From: JAHRVQ01 sp964548025 | Lineage (GTDB): Bacteria; Pseudomonadota; Gammaproteobacteria; Pseudomonadales; Azotimanducaceae | Assembly: GCA_964548025.1 (NCBI GenBank) | Contig: CAZJRI010000003.1 | Span: forward strand, 23,355 to 87,354 | Direction of reading: 5' to 3' | DNA length: 64,000 bases | Shown here: positions 8,746 to 16,221 of the stretch, in pieces | Layout of the letters: every line of letters begins with the position of its first letter | Position numbering within the stretch: the stretch's first letter is position 1 | Position numbers and translations under genes: made by a program | The notes under the pieces: model-generated | Databases searched by the model: none | Seen by the model: only the letters and a program-made list of their open reading frames with translations | What the model was told of the DNA's origin: nothing

Positions 8746-9183
8746 TCAAACCAGTTGCCATTGCAATAGCGTATAGGCGGGATCATCGTCGGCATGATGT
8801 TCAAAGACGCCAGTTACCTCAGCACCTATTGGTATCACCTGCTCGGGATCACCCAGCAGATTACCCACAATTCGAACATTCGCAGCATTTGACAGTTCAA
8901 CGAGTACGACGATATAGGGTCCCTGGTCTTTCAAGGCTGGATGAACCGGATGCCAGACTCGCTCGTGACTGTAGATTGTGCCAACGGGCTCAACCTCTTC
9001 AAAGGAAAGTTCAAAGCTGTGGCAGCCATGGCATATCCACTCTGGCCCCCATTGCCATCGCTGACAATCGTCGCAGCGCTGAATCATCAGTTTGTTTTCC
9101 TGCAATCCCTGCCAGTAAGTTGCGTCTAGTCCATCCGGTGCAGCTACCGGCTTGGGCAGTCCCGCATTAAGATAATTACTCAT
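8746..9183 (-). CDS. Zn-ribbon OB-fold protein (DUF35), partner of an Ltp2-like thiolase
   Basis: This 145-residue protein has an N-terminal rubredoxin-like zinc ribbon (CDDC ... CHGC, residues about 38-54) followed by an OB-fold, the standard DUF35/ChsH2-like arrangement. Such proteins bind thiolase-fold lipid-transfer proteins and form CoA-ester aldolases or acyl-transfer complexes. It overlaps the thiolase-like gene by four bases and is followed 15 bp later by the first AhpD-like selenoprotein, so all three are one transcription unit. The role is inferred from the family and the pairing with the thiolase. Confidence 0.9.
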   Translation of the reverse strand: MSNYLNAGLPKPVAAPDGLDATYWQGLQENKLMIQRCDDCQRWQWGPEWICHGCHSFELSFEEVEPVGTIYSHERVWHPVHPALKDQGPYIVVLVELSNAANVRIVGNLLGDPEQVIPIGAEVTGVFEHHADDDPAYTLLQWQLV

Positions 9184-10364
9184 AGCGTTGCCTCCGATCC
9201 AAATATACAGGCACTGACCGGGGTCACCATCGGACCGGAAATTACCATTGAAACATCCGTATCCTTTATCTGGTTGGTGGATTCACCCCAGACCTGGCGT
9301 ACTGCCTCGATGTTGAGTCCAAGCCCGTGCATATAACATTCCGCAAGATTGCCACCGCTTGTGTTCAGGGGCAGTTTCCCTTTAGGACTCGTCAGATTAT
9401 CAAGCGTAAAAAATTCGTTACACTCACTGGGTGAACAGAATTCGTGCTCCACAATACTCATCAACACCCCCCCGGTGAAGTTTTCATAGCTCTGCAGCAC
9501 ATCTACATCAGAAGGTTTAACCCTGGCCATATCATACAGGCGTGGCGCGAGGGTCTTAAATGCAGACGTCGCATAGTCCGGTGAATTGTGAACGGGAGCA
9601 CCTGCACGATGATTTGAACCTGCGACCGCGCTCAGAAGGTAGCAGGGTGGATGATCAAAATCTTTAATACGATCAGCGGGTACCAAAACCATCGCCGCCG
9701 CACCATCGTTCTCCTGGCAGCAGTCATAAAGGTGAAATGGTTCCACTATCCATCTGGAATTGTCGTATTTTTCTTCATCCAGAGGTCGTCCATGCATCAC
9801 GGCCCTGGGGTTATTCTGCGCATGATGGTAAGAAGCCAGTGATATTGAACGCAATGCTTCCTGATGGACGCCATGCTCATGCATGAACCGATTAACCTTC
9901 ATTGCAAACATTTGTGCCGGTGACATCAACCCGTAAGGAATTGTATGCGCCATATCACCAGCGATGACGTTTCGTTGCGGGCCCTGACCAAACCTGCCGA
10001 ATTGACCCTGGGCCAGCGCTCTGAATACAACAACGCACTCTGCCTGACCCGTTGCAATCGCCCCCGCGGCATTTGCAATTGCGCCAGAACCACCACCACC
10101 GCCACCGCCCCACTGCATATTCGCCAAACGCAGATCGTGAATCCCCAGTGCCGCTGACAACCTGGATGCATCACTGCGGTCATTGCTATATGAGGCAAAT
10201 CCATCTACATCCTTTGGTGATATTCCAGCGTTGTCACAGGCTTTGACTATCGCTTCCAAGGCCAGTTTGAATTCTGCATCGGGTGACCCGCCACGTTTAT
10301 AGTAGGTTGTCTCTGCTACGCCAGCTACACCAACCTTGCCTCTTAAAGTACGATCTGTACCCAT
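9180..10364 (-). CDS. SCP-x/Ltp2-type thiolase-fold protein lacking the catalytic cysteine
   Basis: This 394-residue thiolase-superfamily protein has the N-terminal half intact, but where classical thiolases have NxCASG it reads QWGGGGGGGSG, so the acyl-accepting cysteine is absent. This matches the Ltp2 group, in which thiolase-fold proteins act as retro-aldolases with a DUF35 partner in steroid side-chain degradation. Tyrosines in QSYENFTGG and AECYMHGLG lie in conserved C-terminal motifs and could be catalytic. The overlapping DUF35 gene supports this role. Substrate unknown; an acyl-CoA with a branched or sterol-like tail is a reasonable guess. Confidence 0.85.
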   Translation of the reverse strand: MGTDRTLRGKVGVAGVAETTYYKRGGSPDAEFKLALEAIVKACDNAGISPKDVDGFASYSNDRSDASRLSAALGIHDLRLANMQWGGGGGGGSGAIANAAGAIATGQAECVVVFRALAQGQFGRFGQGPQRNVIAGDMAHTIPYGLMSPAQMFAMKVNRFMHEHGVHQEALRSISLASYHHAQNNPRAVMHGRPLDEEKYDNSRWIVEPFHLYDCCQENDGAAAMVLVPADRIKDFDHPPCYLLSAVAGSNHRAGAPVHNSPDYATSAFKTLAPRLYDMARVKPSDVDVLQSYENFTGGVLMSIVEHEFCSPSECNEFFTLDNLTSPKGKLPLNTSGGNLAECYMHGLGLNIEAVRQVWGESTNQIKDTDVSMVISGPMVTPVSACIFGSEATL

Positions 10365-10671
10365 CTAATGTCTACCTCTTTCCGCATCATAATCTTCACT
10401 ACCCGCCAGGGCTCATCCGGTTGTTACAGGAAGAAAACCTTTGCCTTTTTGTCTGTGATCATTTTGTCTGTACACAGAACCAGCACTCCGAACAACACGC
10501 TTCGCATTTTTTTCTAATACAATCACACCAACATAATATTGTTCAACGAAGAAGACAAGTGATGCAGGGTCCAGAGAGCACCATTCGTAACCCGCTTACC
10601 CTGACCAAATTGGACATGACGGGTCCGTGTCGATTTAGTACAGTCTAAAGCATCAAAAAGGAGGTATTTGG
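10365..10671. other. Divergent intergenic region, promoters for the thiolase operon and a crotonase
   Basis: This 307-bp region separates the minus-strand thiolase operon from the plus-strand enoyl-CoA hydratase gene. I see no convincing coding frame. It ends with AAAAGGAGGTATTTGG just before the ATG at 10672, a strong ribosome site. It must carry divergent promoters, but no operator was recognised. Confidence 0.5.
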
Positions 10672-11337
10672 ATGAACGACAGGATTCAGACTTACGAGAC
10701 TCTGATATTAGAAGAAAGAGAGCAGATCGCTACGATCACTCTGAACAGACCAGATAAGAGAAATGCACTCTCGAGAAAGCTTAGGGACGAGATCGTTGGT
10801 TGTGTTGACGATCTGGCCCAGAATGACGCAATCAAGGTCATCATATTTACCGGAGCTGGTAGTACATTCTGTGCCGGATTTGACCTCAGCGAATTTCAAA
10901 CCGGTGACATGCAGGAAATTTTCGCGCATGCAACCGGCTATCATCACAAGGTCTATAACTCACCAAAACCAACTATCGCTGCAGTAAACGGTCAGGCGAT
11001 GGCTGGCGGAATGGATCTGGCGATGATGTGCGATCTAAGGATCTGCACAACAGATGCCATGTTCGGTCAACCCCAGGTAAAAATGGGAATCTCTGCCGCA
11101 TTCGACCTGCTACAAACCATCGTGCCAGAATCCATTGCAAGGGAACTCTGCTTAACGGGCAGGAAGCTGGACGCCAGTGAGGCGCTTGCTATGGGTCTCG
11201 TCAATCAGATCGCAGAAGCGGACCAATTGCTCGAACAAGCGCTTGCGCTTGCTACCGATGTCGCTGCAAGCGCAGGTAGCATCACCATGCGATCAAGCTT
11301 TGTTAAGAACCAGCCCGATCTGTTCGAATCCCGGTAA
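10672..11337 (+). CDS. Enoyl-CoA hydratase/isomerase (crotonase) family protein, short C-terminus
   Basis: This 221-residue crotonase-fold protein has the N-terminal ITLNRPDKRNAL strand and both oxyanion-hole segments, GAGSTFCAGFDL and NGQAMAGGMDLAMMCD. The usual enzyme is about 255-265 residues. This one stops after a segment where other members continue with a helix and a final FxEKRxPxF, so the C-terminal trimer-contact helices are reduced. A strong GGAGG precedes the ATG. It could hydrate enoyl-CoA or catalyse another crotonase reaction; substrate unknown. Confidence 0.85.
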   Translation: MNDRIQTYETLILEEREQIATITLNRPDKRNALSRKLRDEIVGCVDDLAQNDAIKVIIFTGAGSTFCAGFDLSEFQTGDMQEIFAHATGYHHKVYNSPKPTIAAVNGQAMAGGMDLAMMCDLRICTTDAMFGQPQVKMGISAAFDLLQTIVPESIARELCLTGRKLDASEALAMGLVNQIAEADQLLEQALALATDVAASAGSITMRSSFVKNQPDLFESR

Positions 11338-11370
11338 CACAGCTTTCTCAACAGGTCGACTCGAATTGGA

Positions 11371-13353
11371 TTAATCCGCATCTTCCTCGACTCGATTTAC
11401 CGGGAAATATAGCTCAAAACGGGTAACACCCGGGACAGCATAGACATCGAGGGCTCCTCCATGGGATTCCAGGATCTTCCAGGCAGCCGCAAGATTGAGC
11501 AGGGGACCCTCCAGATCGGCATATGCCCGCGCCTGCTGTGAAGGGTCAAATATCTCCAAGAGATCAACCGCGTCTATGCCTTCACCTTCGTCGGATATGC
11601 CGAGAATATAGTATTCACCTGCTTCGATTTCCTGGTTGAATAGCGTCTGATGCTCCACTTCCGAGCAACGACCGCTGAACAGAACGACCTGATCTTCAGG
11701 TTGAGATGCCATCACATATCGAACCGTATTAACAAGGAGCGTAAACAGATGAGTTGCTGATCCCTCAATGACCGAGACTGAATTGTCGAAGTCAGAAATA
11801 ATCTGCAGCGTTGGATAGGCATCCGAGATCTCTCGAAACTCGTCTGATTTAAGAAAATCCGCTAACAACTGGGTGATATTCAGGCTACCTCTTTCAACAG
11901 GGGCATGTCGCAGCAGATTTGAAATATCGCTCATAACCTGCGCTGCCCTGTTCGCCAGCGTCGATGTTTTGTCTCGCCGAAGATCCTCCGCCAGTGTATG
12001 CGCAATAATACCCAGGGTATTAATTTTCTCAGAGTGATCCACCTGCTCGTGTAAGGCAATGGACTCTCCCTCTGCCGTACGTCTGAGTTTTTCCTCTAAC
12101 TGAAGTTCAAGATTGGTCTTAGTCAATTCACTGCTTTGCTGTTCTATTATCTGAAACGCTCTCGCATAACGAAGCGTCACAGATACGCTCTGAAGCATTA
12201 CAAATACAAGCACACCCAGATGCAATTTGTTTTCCACGTCCAGGGTCTGAAGCGCTACCAGAATATCGTTGATCGCCGTCCCGAACAGAACGACGCACCC
12301 GACCCCCAACAAGACACTGCCTTCGCGGCGCTTCCATACTGCGCGTCCTATACCGAAAACAGCGTACAAAATGCCAGTTATTGTGACGACCTGATAAAGG
12401 GGAATGAGTTCTGTCACCAATTTTATCGGCATCAGGAGCGCAAATACCCCGAAAAACAATCCTACGCCTCCAAAAATCTGCACAACGAGTTTGATGAAGT
12501 CTTTCTCGAACATGCTCTTTAAGAAGGCCAGTACCAATGGCGCTGCTAGAAACCAGCAGAAATACTCAATCCTTAGTAAAAACTCCCAGCCCAGACCGCC
12601 TGCAATCTGGGTAATGTATTTCTCACCCACGAATAGTACTCTCAACCCCACAAGCAGACAGAAACAGCCAAGATACAAGGCAGACATGCTTTCCCGGCGC
12701 ATATACCAGGCCGCCAGGTTATAGATACCCATCATGAAAATAGCGCCAAAAAATAGCAGTTCGACGGCGATCTGGTTCTCACGGGCAATTTGGAGTTGTT
12801 CAGGATTACCTACCCTGATGACCTCCCATAGTCCCGCATTTCGATGATGGAAGTTGGCCACCTGGATAATTATTTCAATTCGATTCGATTTCGGTTTGAA
12901 ACTGACAATCTGAGGTCTGTATTCAGGAATGGTGGCAAGCTCGGACATGCCCGGTTTTCCCACCTGCAATAGCTTCTTTCCATCGATGAAGAGATTGTAG
13001 GCAGTACCAACAGTAGGGAGCCGGAGGGAGATTCGGTCAGAATTGGCTAGAAGAACGTTTATTCTATAGGTTGCAAATCCCGACTCAAACAAGGTTCGAT
13101 CCTGATCACGTAGATCATTCCAGAATCCCGGCACCTCAACCATCCATGCCTGAAGATCATTCTCACGCAACCTTAGCTGGTAACTGTCATGGTACTGCAA
13201 CCAGTAAAATTCCCATTCTCCGCGCAGTTCAGCCGGTCCATCCCAGACAAAATCCCAGTCACTCAGATCCAGTAGTCCATCGATAGCCTGAGGCTGACCA
13301 AATGTCGGTCCGGAGATGCAGAATAGCACCAGTGCCAGATAGAAATATCTCAT
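11371..13353 (-). CDS. 7TM-DISM sensor protein with a degenerate histidine-kinase-like C-terminus
   Basis: The ATG at 13353 gives 660 residues with a clean signal peptide (MRYFYLALVLFCISGPTFG); an upstream TTG would add eight residues. A periplasmic carbohydrate-binding-like 7TMR-DISMED2 domain (about 25-180) is followed by seven transmembrane helices (about 190-395), a coiled segment, and a cytoplasmic kinase-like region. The phospho-acceptor box reads GIIAHTLAEDLRRD rather than GxAHExNNPL, and the ATPase part keeps DEGEGI and an NTVRYV motif. It could signal poorly, use a non-standard phosphosite, or act as a scaffold. No response regulator is adjacent. Confidence 0.85.
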   Translation of the reverse strand: MRYFYLALVLFCISGPTFGQPQAIDGLLDLSDWDFVWDGPAELRGEWEFYWLQYHDSYQLRLRENDLQAWMVEVPGFWNDLRDQDRTLFESGFATYRINVLLANSDRISLRLPTVGTAYNLFIDGKKLLQVGKPGMSELATIPEYRPQIVSFKPKSNRIEIIIQVANFHHRNAGLWEVIRVGNPEQLQIARENQIAVELLFFGAIFMMGIYNLAAWYMRRESMSALYLGCFCLLVGLRVLFVGEKYITQIAGGLGWEFLLRIEYFCWFLAAPLVLAFLKSMFEKDFIKLVVQIFGGVGLFFGVFALLMPIKLVTELIPLYQVVTITGILYAVFGIGRAVWKRREGSVLLGVGCVVLFGTAINDILVALQTLDVENKLHLGVLVFVMLQSVSVTLRYARAFQIIEQQSSELTKTNLELQLEEKLRRTAEGESIALHEQVDHSEKINTLGIIAHTLAEDLRRDKTSTLANRAAQVMSDISNLLRHAPVERGSLNITQLLADFLKSDEFREISDAYPTLQIISDFDNSVSVIEGSATHLFTLLVNTVRYVMASQPEDQVVLFSGRCSEVEHQTLFNQEIEAGEYYILGISDEGEGIDAVDLLEIFDPSQQARAYADLEGPLLNLAAAWKILESHGGALDVYAVPGVTRFELYFPVNRVEEDAD

Positions 13354-13416
13354 CGGGTGGTGTGGGGTATCTTCCAATTATCCGAGGTTGGGACTATACC
13401 GGAGTCGAAAAATATC

Positions 13417-13557
13417 TCAATCCGCAATATCCGGTTCGAAGAAAGACCATATCACTTCCGGAAATTCAGATTTGAACGACGATTCACAGGCGTTGATGGC
13501 TTCGATCAGTTCCTGCTCCGAGCCCTTATGATGCAACCTTGCTTTAATCGCCACCAT
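13417..13557 (-). pseudogene. Remnant C-terminus of a cation-diffusion-facilitator-like transporter
   Basis: The 490-bp gap between the sensor and the M20 gene holds a 46-codon minus-strand frame (ATG at 13557, stop at 13419-13417). It reads MVAIKARL ... ELIEAINACESSFKSEFPEV and ends in IWSFFEPDIAD. This resembles the cytoplasmic C-terminal domain of CDF metal/proton antiporters, which normally ends with xxxPEVxxxFxEPD. In-frame TAG lies six codons upstream of the ATG, and no membrane domain is found before it, so it looks like a decayed leftover. The rest of 13558-13869 shows nothing convincing. Confidence 0.45.
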
Positions 13558-13869
13558 GACATCGTTACCCAATTGCTATGGCACAAACTGCCGCCAGTGC
13601 ACAAAAACAGGATTTCCGGGAATTTGCGTCGTCAGGTGCACTCATGTTCTTATTCTGACTACGGTGACAACTGCATGAAGTGGTCACGCTACCTTGACTA
13701 TTTTTCACTCCGAAAAGCCCGGTGCCACCAACCAGGCCTGATTGGAGGTTTCTGCCAATCACAGGTATTCGACAAATCAGATGTCTCTAAGTAGGCTCTT
13801 CGTCACTAAACCGGGATCGAATCAATGATTCACCTTCAAATCGTCTAATTTCATTTTCAGGATTGAACT

Positions 13870-15189
13870 ATGCGAAATATCGCCTTCTGTTTTCTGATGC
13901 TCGTTAGTGTCCATGCATTTAGCAGCGAACTCTCTGCGGCAATAGAGGACGACTATGAAAACAATCTGAAAGCTCTGTTTGAGCATTTTCACCGAAACCC
14001 GGAATTGTCATTCAGGGAATTCAAGACTGCGGAAAGACTCGCGACCGAACTCCGGTCACTTGGCGTCGAAGTGACTGAAAAGGTCGGCGGGACAGGGATC
14101 GTCGGCATGCTACGAAACGGTAGCGGCCCATTGGTACTGGTGCGTGCCGACATGGATGGTCTTCCGGTAAAGGAAGACTCGAAACTACCCTATGCCTCTG
14201 TCGCTACTCAGGAAGATATAAATGGCGCTATCGTACCGGTAATGCATGCATGTGGGCACGACGTACATATGACGTCACTGGTGGGTACAGCGCGGCAACT
14301 CGTTAACCAGCGTGACAAATGGCAAGGCACCGTAATGTTTATCGGACAACCTGCAGAAGAGCGTATTGGCGGTGCAAAAGCAATGCTGGAAGATAAACTT
14401 TACGAGCGATTCGGTGTACCTGACTATGCACTCGCCTTCCATGTCAGTGCCGGTAAGCCCGCTGGAAAAATACATGTCCCCAAAAATCTGGCCTATTCGT
14501 CATCTGACAGTGTCAATATTACTGTTTACGGCATTGGTGCACACGGCGCTTCTCCTCATGCGGGAAAAGATCCAATATTGATTGCCTCTCAACTGGTTGT
14601 TGCGCTGCAGTCAGTGGTCAGTCGTGAGATCAATCCATTGCAGCCCGGAGTAATCACTGTTGGATCTTTTCATGGCGGTTTGAAACACAATATCATTCCT
14701 GACGAGGTTAATCTGCAACTGACAGTGCGCTCAAACAACGAAAATGTGAGATCAGCACTGCTGGATGCAATAGCACGGATTTCAAAAGGGGTAGCTATCA
14801 CGGCGGGTCTTCCGGAACATCTCTACCCGAAGGTTGATCTGTCGGTTGAATCCACCCCAACCACCATCAACAATCGCAATCTGGCACTCAGAGTGGAATC
14901 CGCCATTAAAAAAGCCATGGGATCGGAGGTAATTTACCAGAGCCATCAGGAAGGTATGGGCGCAGAAGACTTTGCTTACTTTGTACAAACCAAGGAGATG
15001 GTGCCAGGCACCTATTTCTCGGTGGGTGGTACATCGGAAGAGGATATTAAAAATGCAGACAAAAACGGCATCAAATTACCTTCTCATCATTCACCTATAT
15101 TCAAAATTGAGCCCGAACCATCAATCACATCGGGGACTTTTGCAATGACGGCTGCTGTTCTTGATCTGTTAAAAAATAGTAGTCCCTGA
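13870..15189 (+). CDS. Exported M20D-family amidohydrolase
   Basis: This 439-residue zinc amidohydrolase has an N-terminal signal peptide (MRNIAFCFLMLVSVHAFSS), so it is probably periplasmic. The metal-site motif HAC128GH130DVHM and the PAEE163/164 motif are present, as is the C-terminal MGAEDFAYF. The group includes hippurate hydrolases and IAA-amino-acid hydrolases, which release amino acids from N-acyl conjugates. A related intracellular enzyme lies at 36855-38042. Substrate unknown. A GC-rich inverted repeat follows the gene. Confidence 0.9.
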   Translation: MRNIAFCFLMLVSVHAFSSELSAAIEDDYENNLKALFEHFHRNPELSFREFKTAERLATELRSLGVEVTEKVGGTGIVGMLRNGSGPLVLVRADMDGLPVKEDSKLPYASVATQEDINGAIVPVMHACGHDVHMTSLVGTARQLVNQRDKWQGTVMFIGQPAEERIGGAKAMLEDKLYERFGVPDYALAFHVSAGKPAGKIHVPKNLAYSSSDSVNITVYGIGAHGASPHAGKDPILIASQLVVALQSVVSREINPLQPGVITVGSFHGGLKHNIIPDEVNLQLTVRSNNENVRSALLDAIARISKGVAITAGLPEHLYPKVDLSVESTPTTINNRNLALRVESAIKKAMGSEVIYQSHQEGMGAEDFAYFVQTKEMVPGTYFSVGGTSEEDIKNADKNGIKLPSHHSPIFKIEPEPSITSGTFAMTAAVLDLLKNSSP

Positions 15190-15230
15190 GAGATAACACT
15201 TCAGGCTGATCCGGTGTTCGACCTCAAACT

Positions 15231-15267
15231 GACCCCCGCATACAGACACCGAGAAACCTCGGGGGTC
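15231..15267. repeat. Inverted repeat between the M20 gene and the NIPSNAP gene
   Basis: GACCCCCG (15231-15238) and CGGGGGTC (15260-15267) form an 8-bp stem, and an inner CGAG/CTCG can compete. No T run follows, so it is not a typical intrinsic terminator; it could still slow polymerase or protect the upstream mRNA end. Confidence 0.55.
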
Positions 15268-15315
15268 GGAGACAAATATGTTAAATTGAAGTCGTGAGAT
15301 GGTTAAGGAGGAAAC

Positions 15316-15657
15316 ATGTTTGTTGAAATCAGGAACTACCACTATGACCCCGATAAATTCGAGGCATATCGTAACTGGGCTGTTGATGAAGCTGTCCCTT
15401 TTCTGAAAGCCAATCTTGATCTTGTCGGTTTCTGGCTCGACAATGGTGAGAAACCTGAGATCGACGGACGGGACCCCATGTCGCTAAAACATGGTTCCGC
15501 CAACGTGACATGGATAATCAGATGGGATTCAATGAGCGAAAGGACAAAGGGTCATAAGAGAGTGTTTCAGAGTGAAGGCTGGCAGGACATCTGGTCAAGA
15601 CATCCGGATCCCACAGGTTACCTTCAACTCGAAGCAAAATTTGCAGATACGATCTGA
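15316..15657 (+). CDS. NIPSNAP-family protein
   Basis: This 113-residue protein has a ferredoxin-like alpha-beta-barrel fold of the NIPSNAP type: an opening MFVEIRNYHYDP strand, the LVGFWL and NVTWIIRWDS strands, and W-containing helices. NIPSNAP proteins are small dimeric proteins often found in catabolic clusters; biochemical roles are poorly known. AAGGAGGAAAC is a strong ribosome site before the ATG. It lies 43 bp upstream of the Sec-peroxiredoxin gene and could be cotranscribed with it. Confidence 0.8.
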   Translation: MFVEIRNYHYDPDKFEAYRNWAVDEAVPFLKANLDLVGFWLDNGEKPEIDGRDPMSLKHGSANVTWIIRWDSMSERTKGHKRVFQSEGWQDIWSRHPDPTGYLQLEAKFADTI

Positions 15658-15700
15658 CGATGCCGTAACTCGTCACACAAACTACTAACCGGGAGTTTTT

Positions 15701-16141
15701 ATGTTAGAAATTGGAGATAAGGCACCTGCCTTTACCCTGCCCAATCAAGATGGCATAGATATATCACTCAGCGATTTCGCTGGTAAACGAGTCGTTTTCT
15801 GGTTTTACCCCAGAGCAAGTACACCTGGCTGAACTAAGGAAGGTCAAGGATTCCGTGATCGAATCCAGGCACTCGAAGCTAAGAACACCATTGTACTTGG
15901 TATCAGCAATGATCCACCTGCCAAGAATGCAAAATTCCACGAAAAGCAGTCTTTCAACTTTGATTTACTCAGTGATGTTGAATTGAAGGTATCGGTTGCC
16001 TACGGTGCTGCGGCGGATACCGATGCTGGCAAGTCATCAAGAATCAGCTACCTGATTGGCGCTGACGGTAATATTGAGAAAGCCTACGCGAAAGTGAAAG
16101 CTGCGGACCATCCCGAAGAGGTTCTGGAGGACCTGGGATAA
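15701..16141 (+). CDS. Selenoprotein: PrxQ/BCP-type peroxiredoxin, UGA = Sec44
   Basis: ATG at 15701 opens a 146-codon frame with one in-frame TGA at 15830-15832. The protein reads FWFYPRASTPG-U44-TKEGQGFRD, and BCP/PrxQ peroxiredoxins have the peroxidatic cysteine of TPGCTxE exactly here, so TGA is read as Sec. The usual PrxQ resolving cysteine five residues later is a glutamine, so the cycle probably depends on an external thiol. The rest of the thioredoxin-fold domain is complete (SRISYLIGADGNI). GGGAG precedes the ATG and a 6-bp hairpin follows the UGA. It should reduce H2O2 and organic peroxides. Confidence 0.92.
15848..15866 (+). promoter_or_regulatory. Putative SECIS hairpin in the peroxiredoxin gene
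   Basis: GGATTC (15848-15853) pairs perfectly with GAATCC (15861-15866) around the 7-base loop CGTGATC, which starts 22 nt after the UGA. Size, distance and a G near the loop start fit bacterial SECIS elements recognised by SelB. The CGTG loop resembles the ones in both AhpD-like genes. Confidence 0.75.
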
Positions 16142-16221
16142 ACCTGGCAATAAGGCAAATACATAAAGGTTCACCCGACCCCTGATATCTGGTGACTAAT
16201 TCATAGGATCAGGAAAGGTCG

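Noticed and set aside
15231..15267. Intrinsic terminator
   Set aside because: An 8-bp GC-rich stem exists but no T run follows; listed as an inverted repeat instead.
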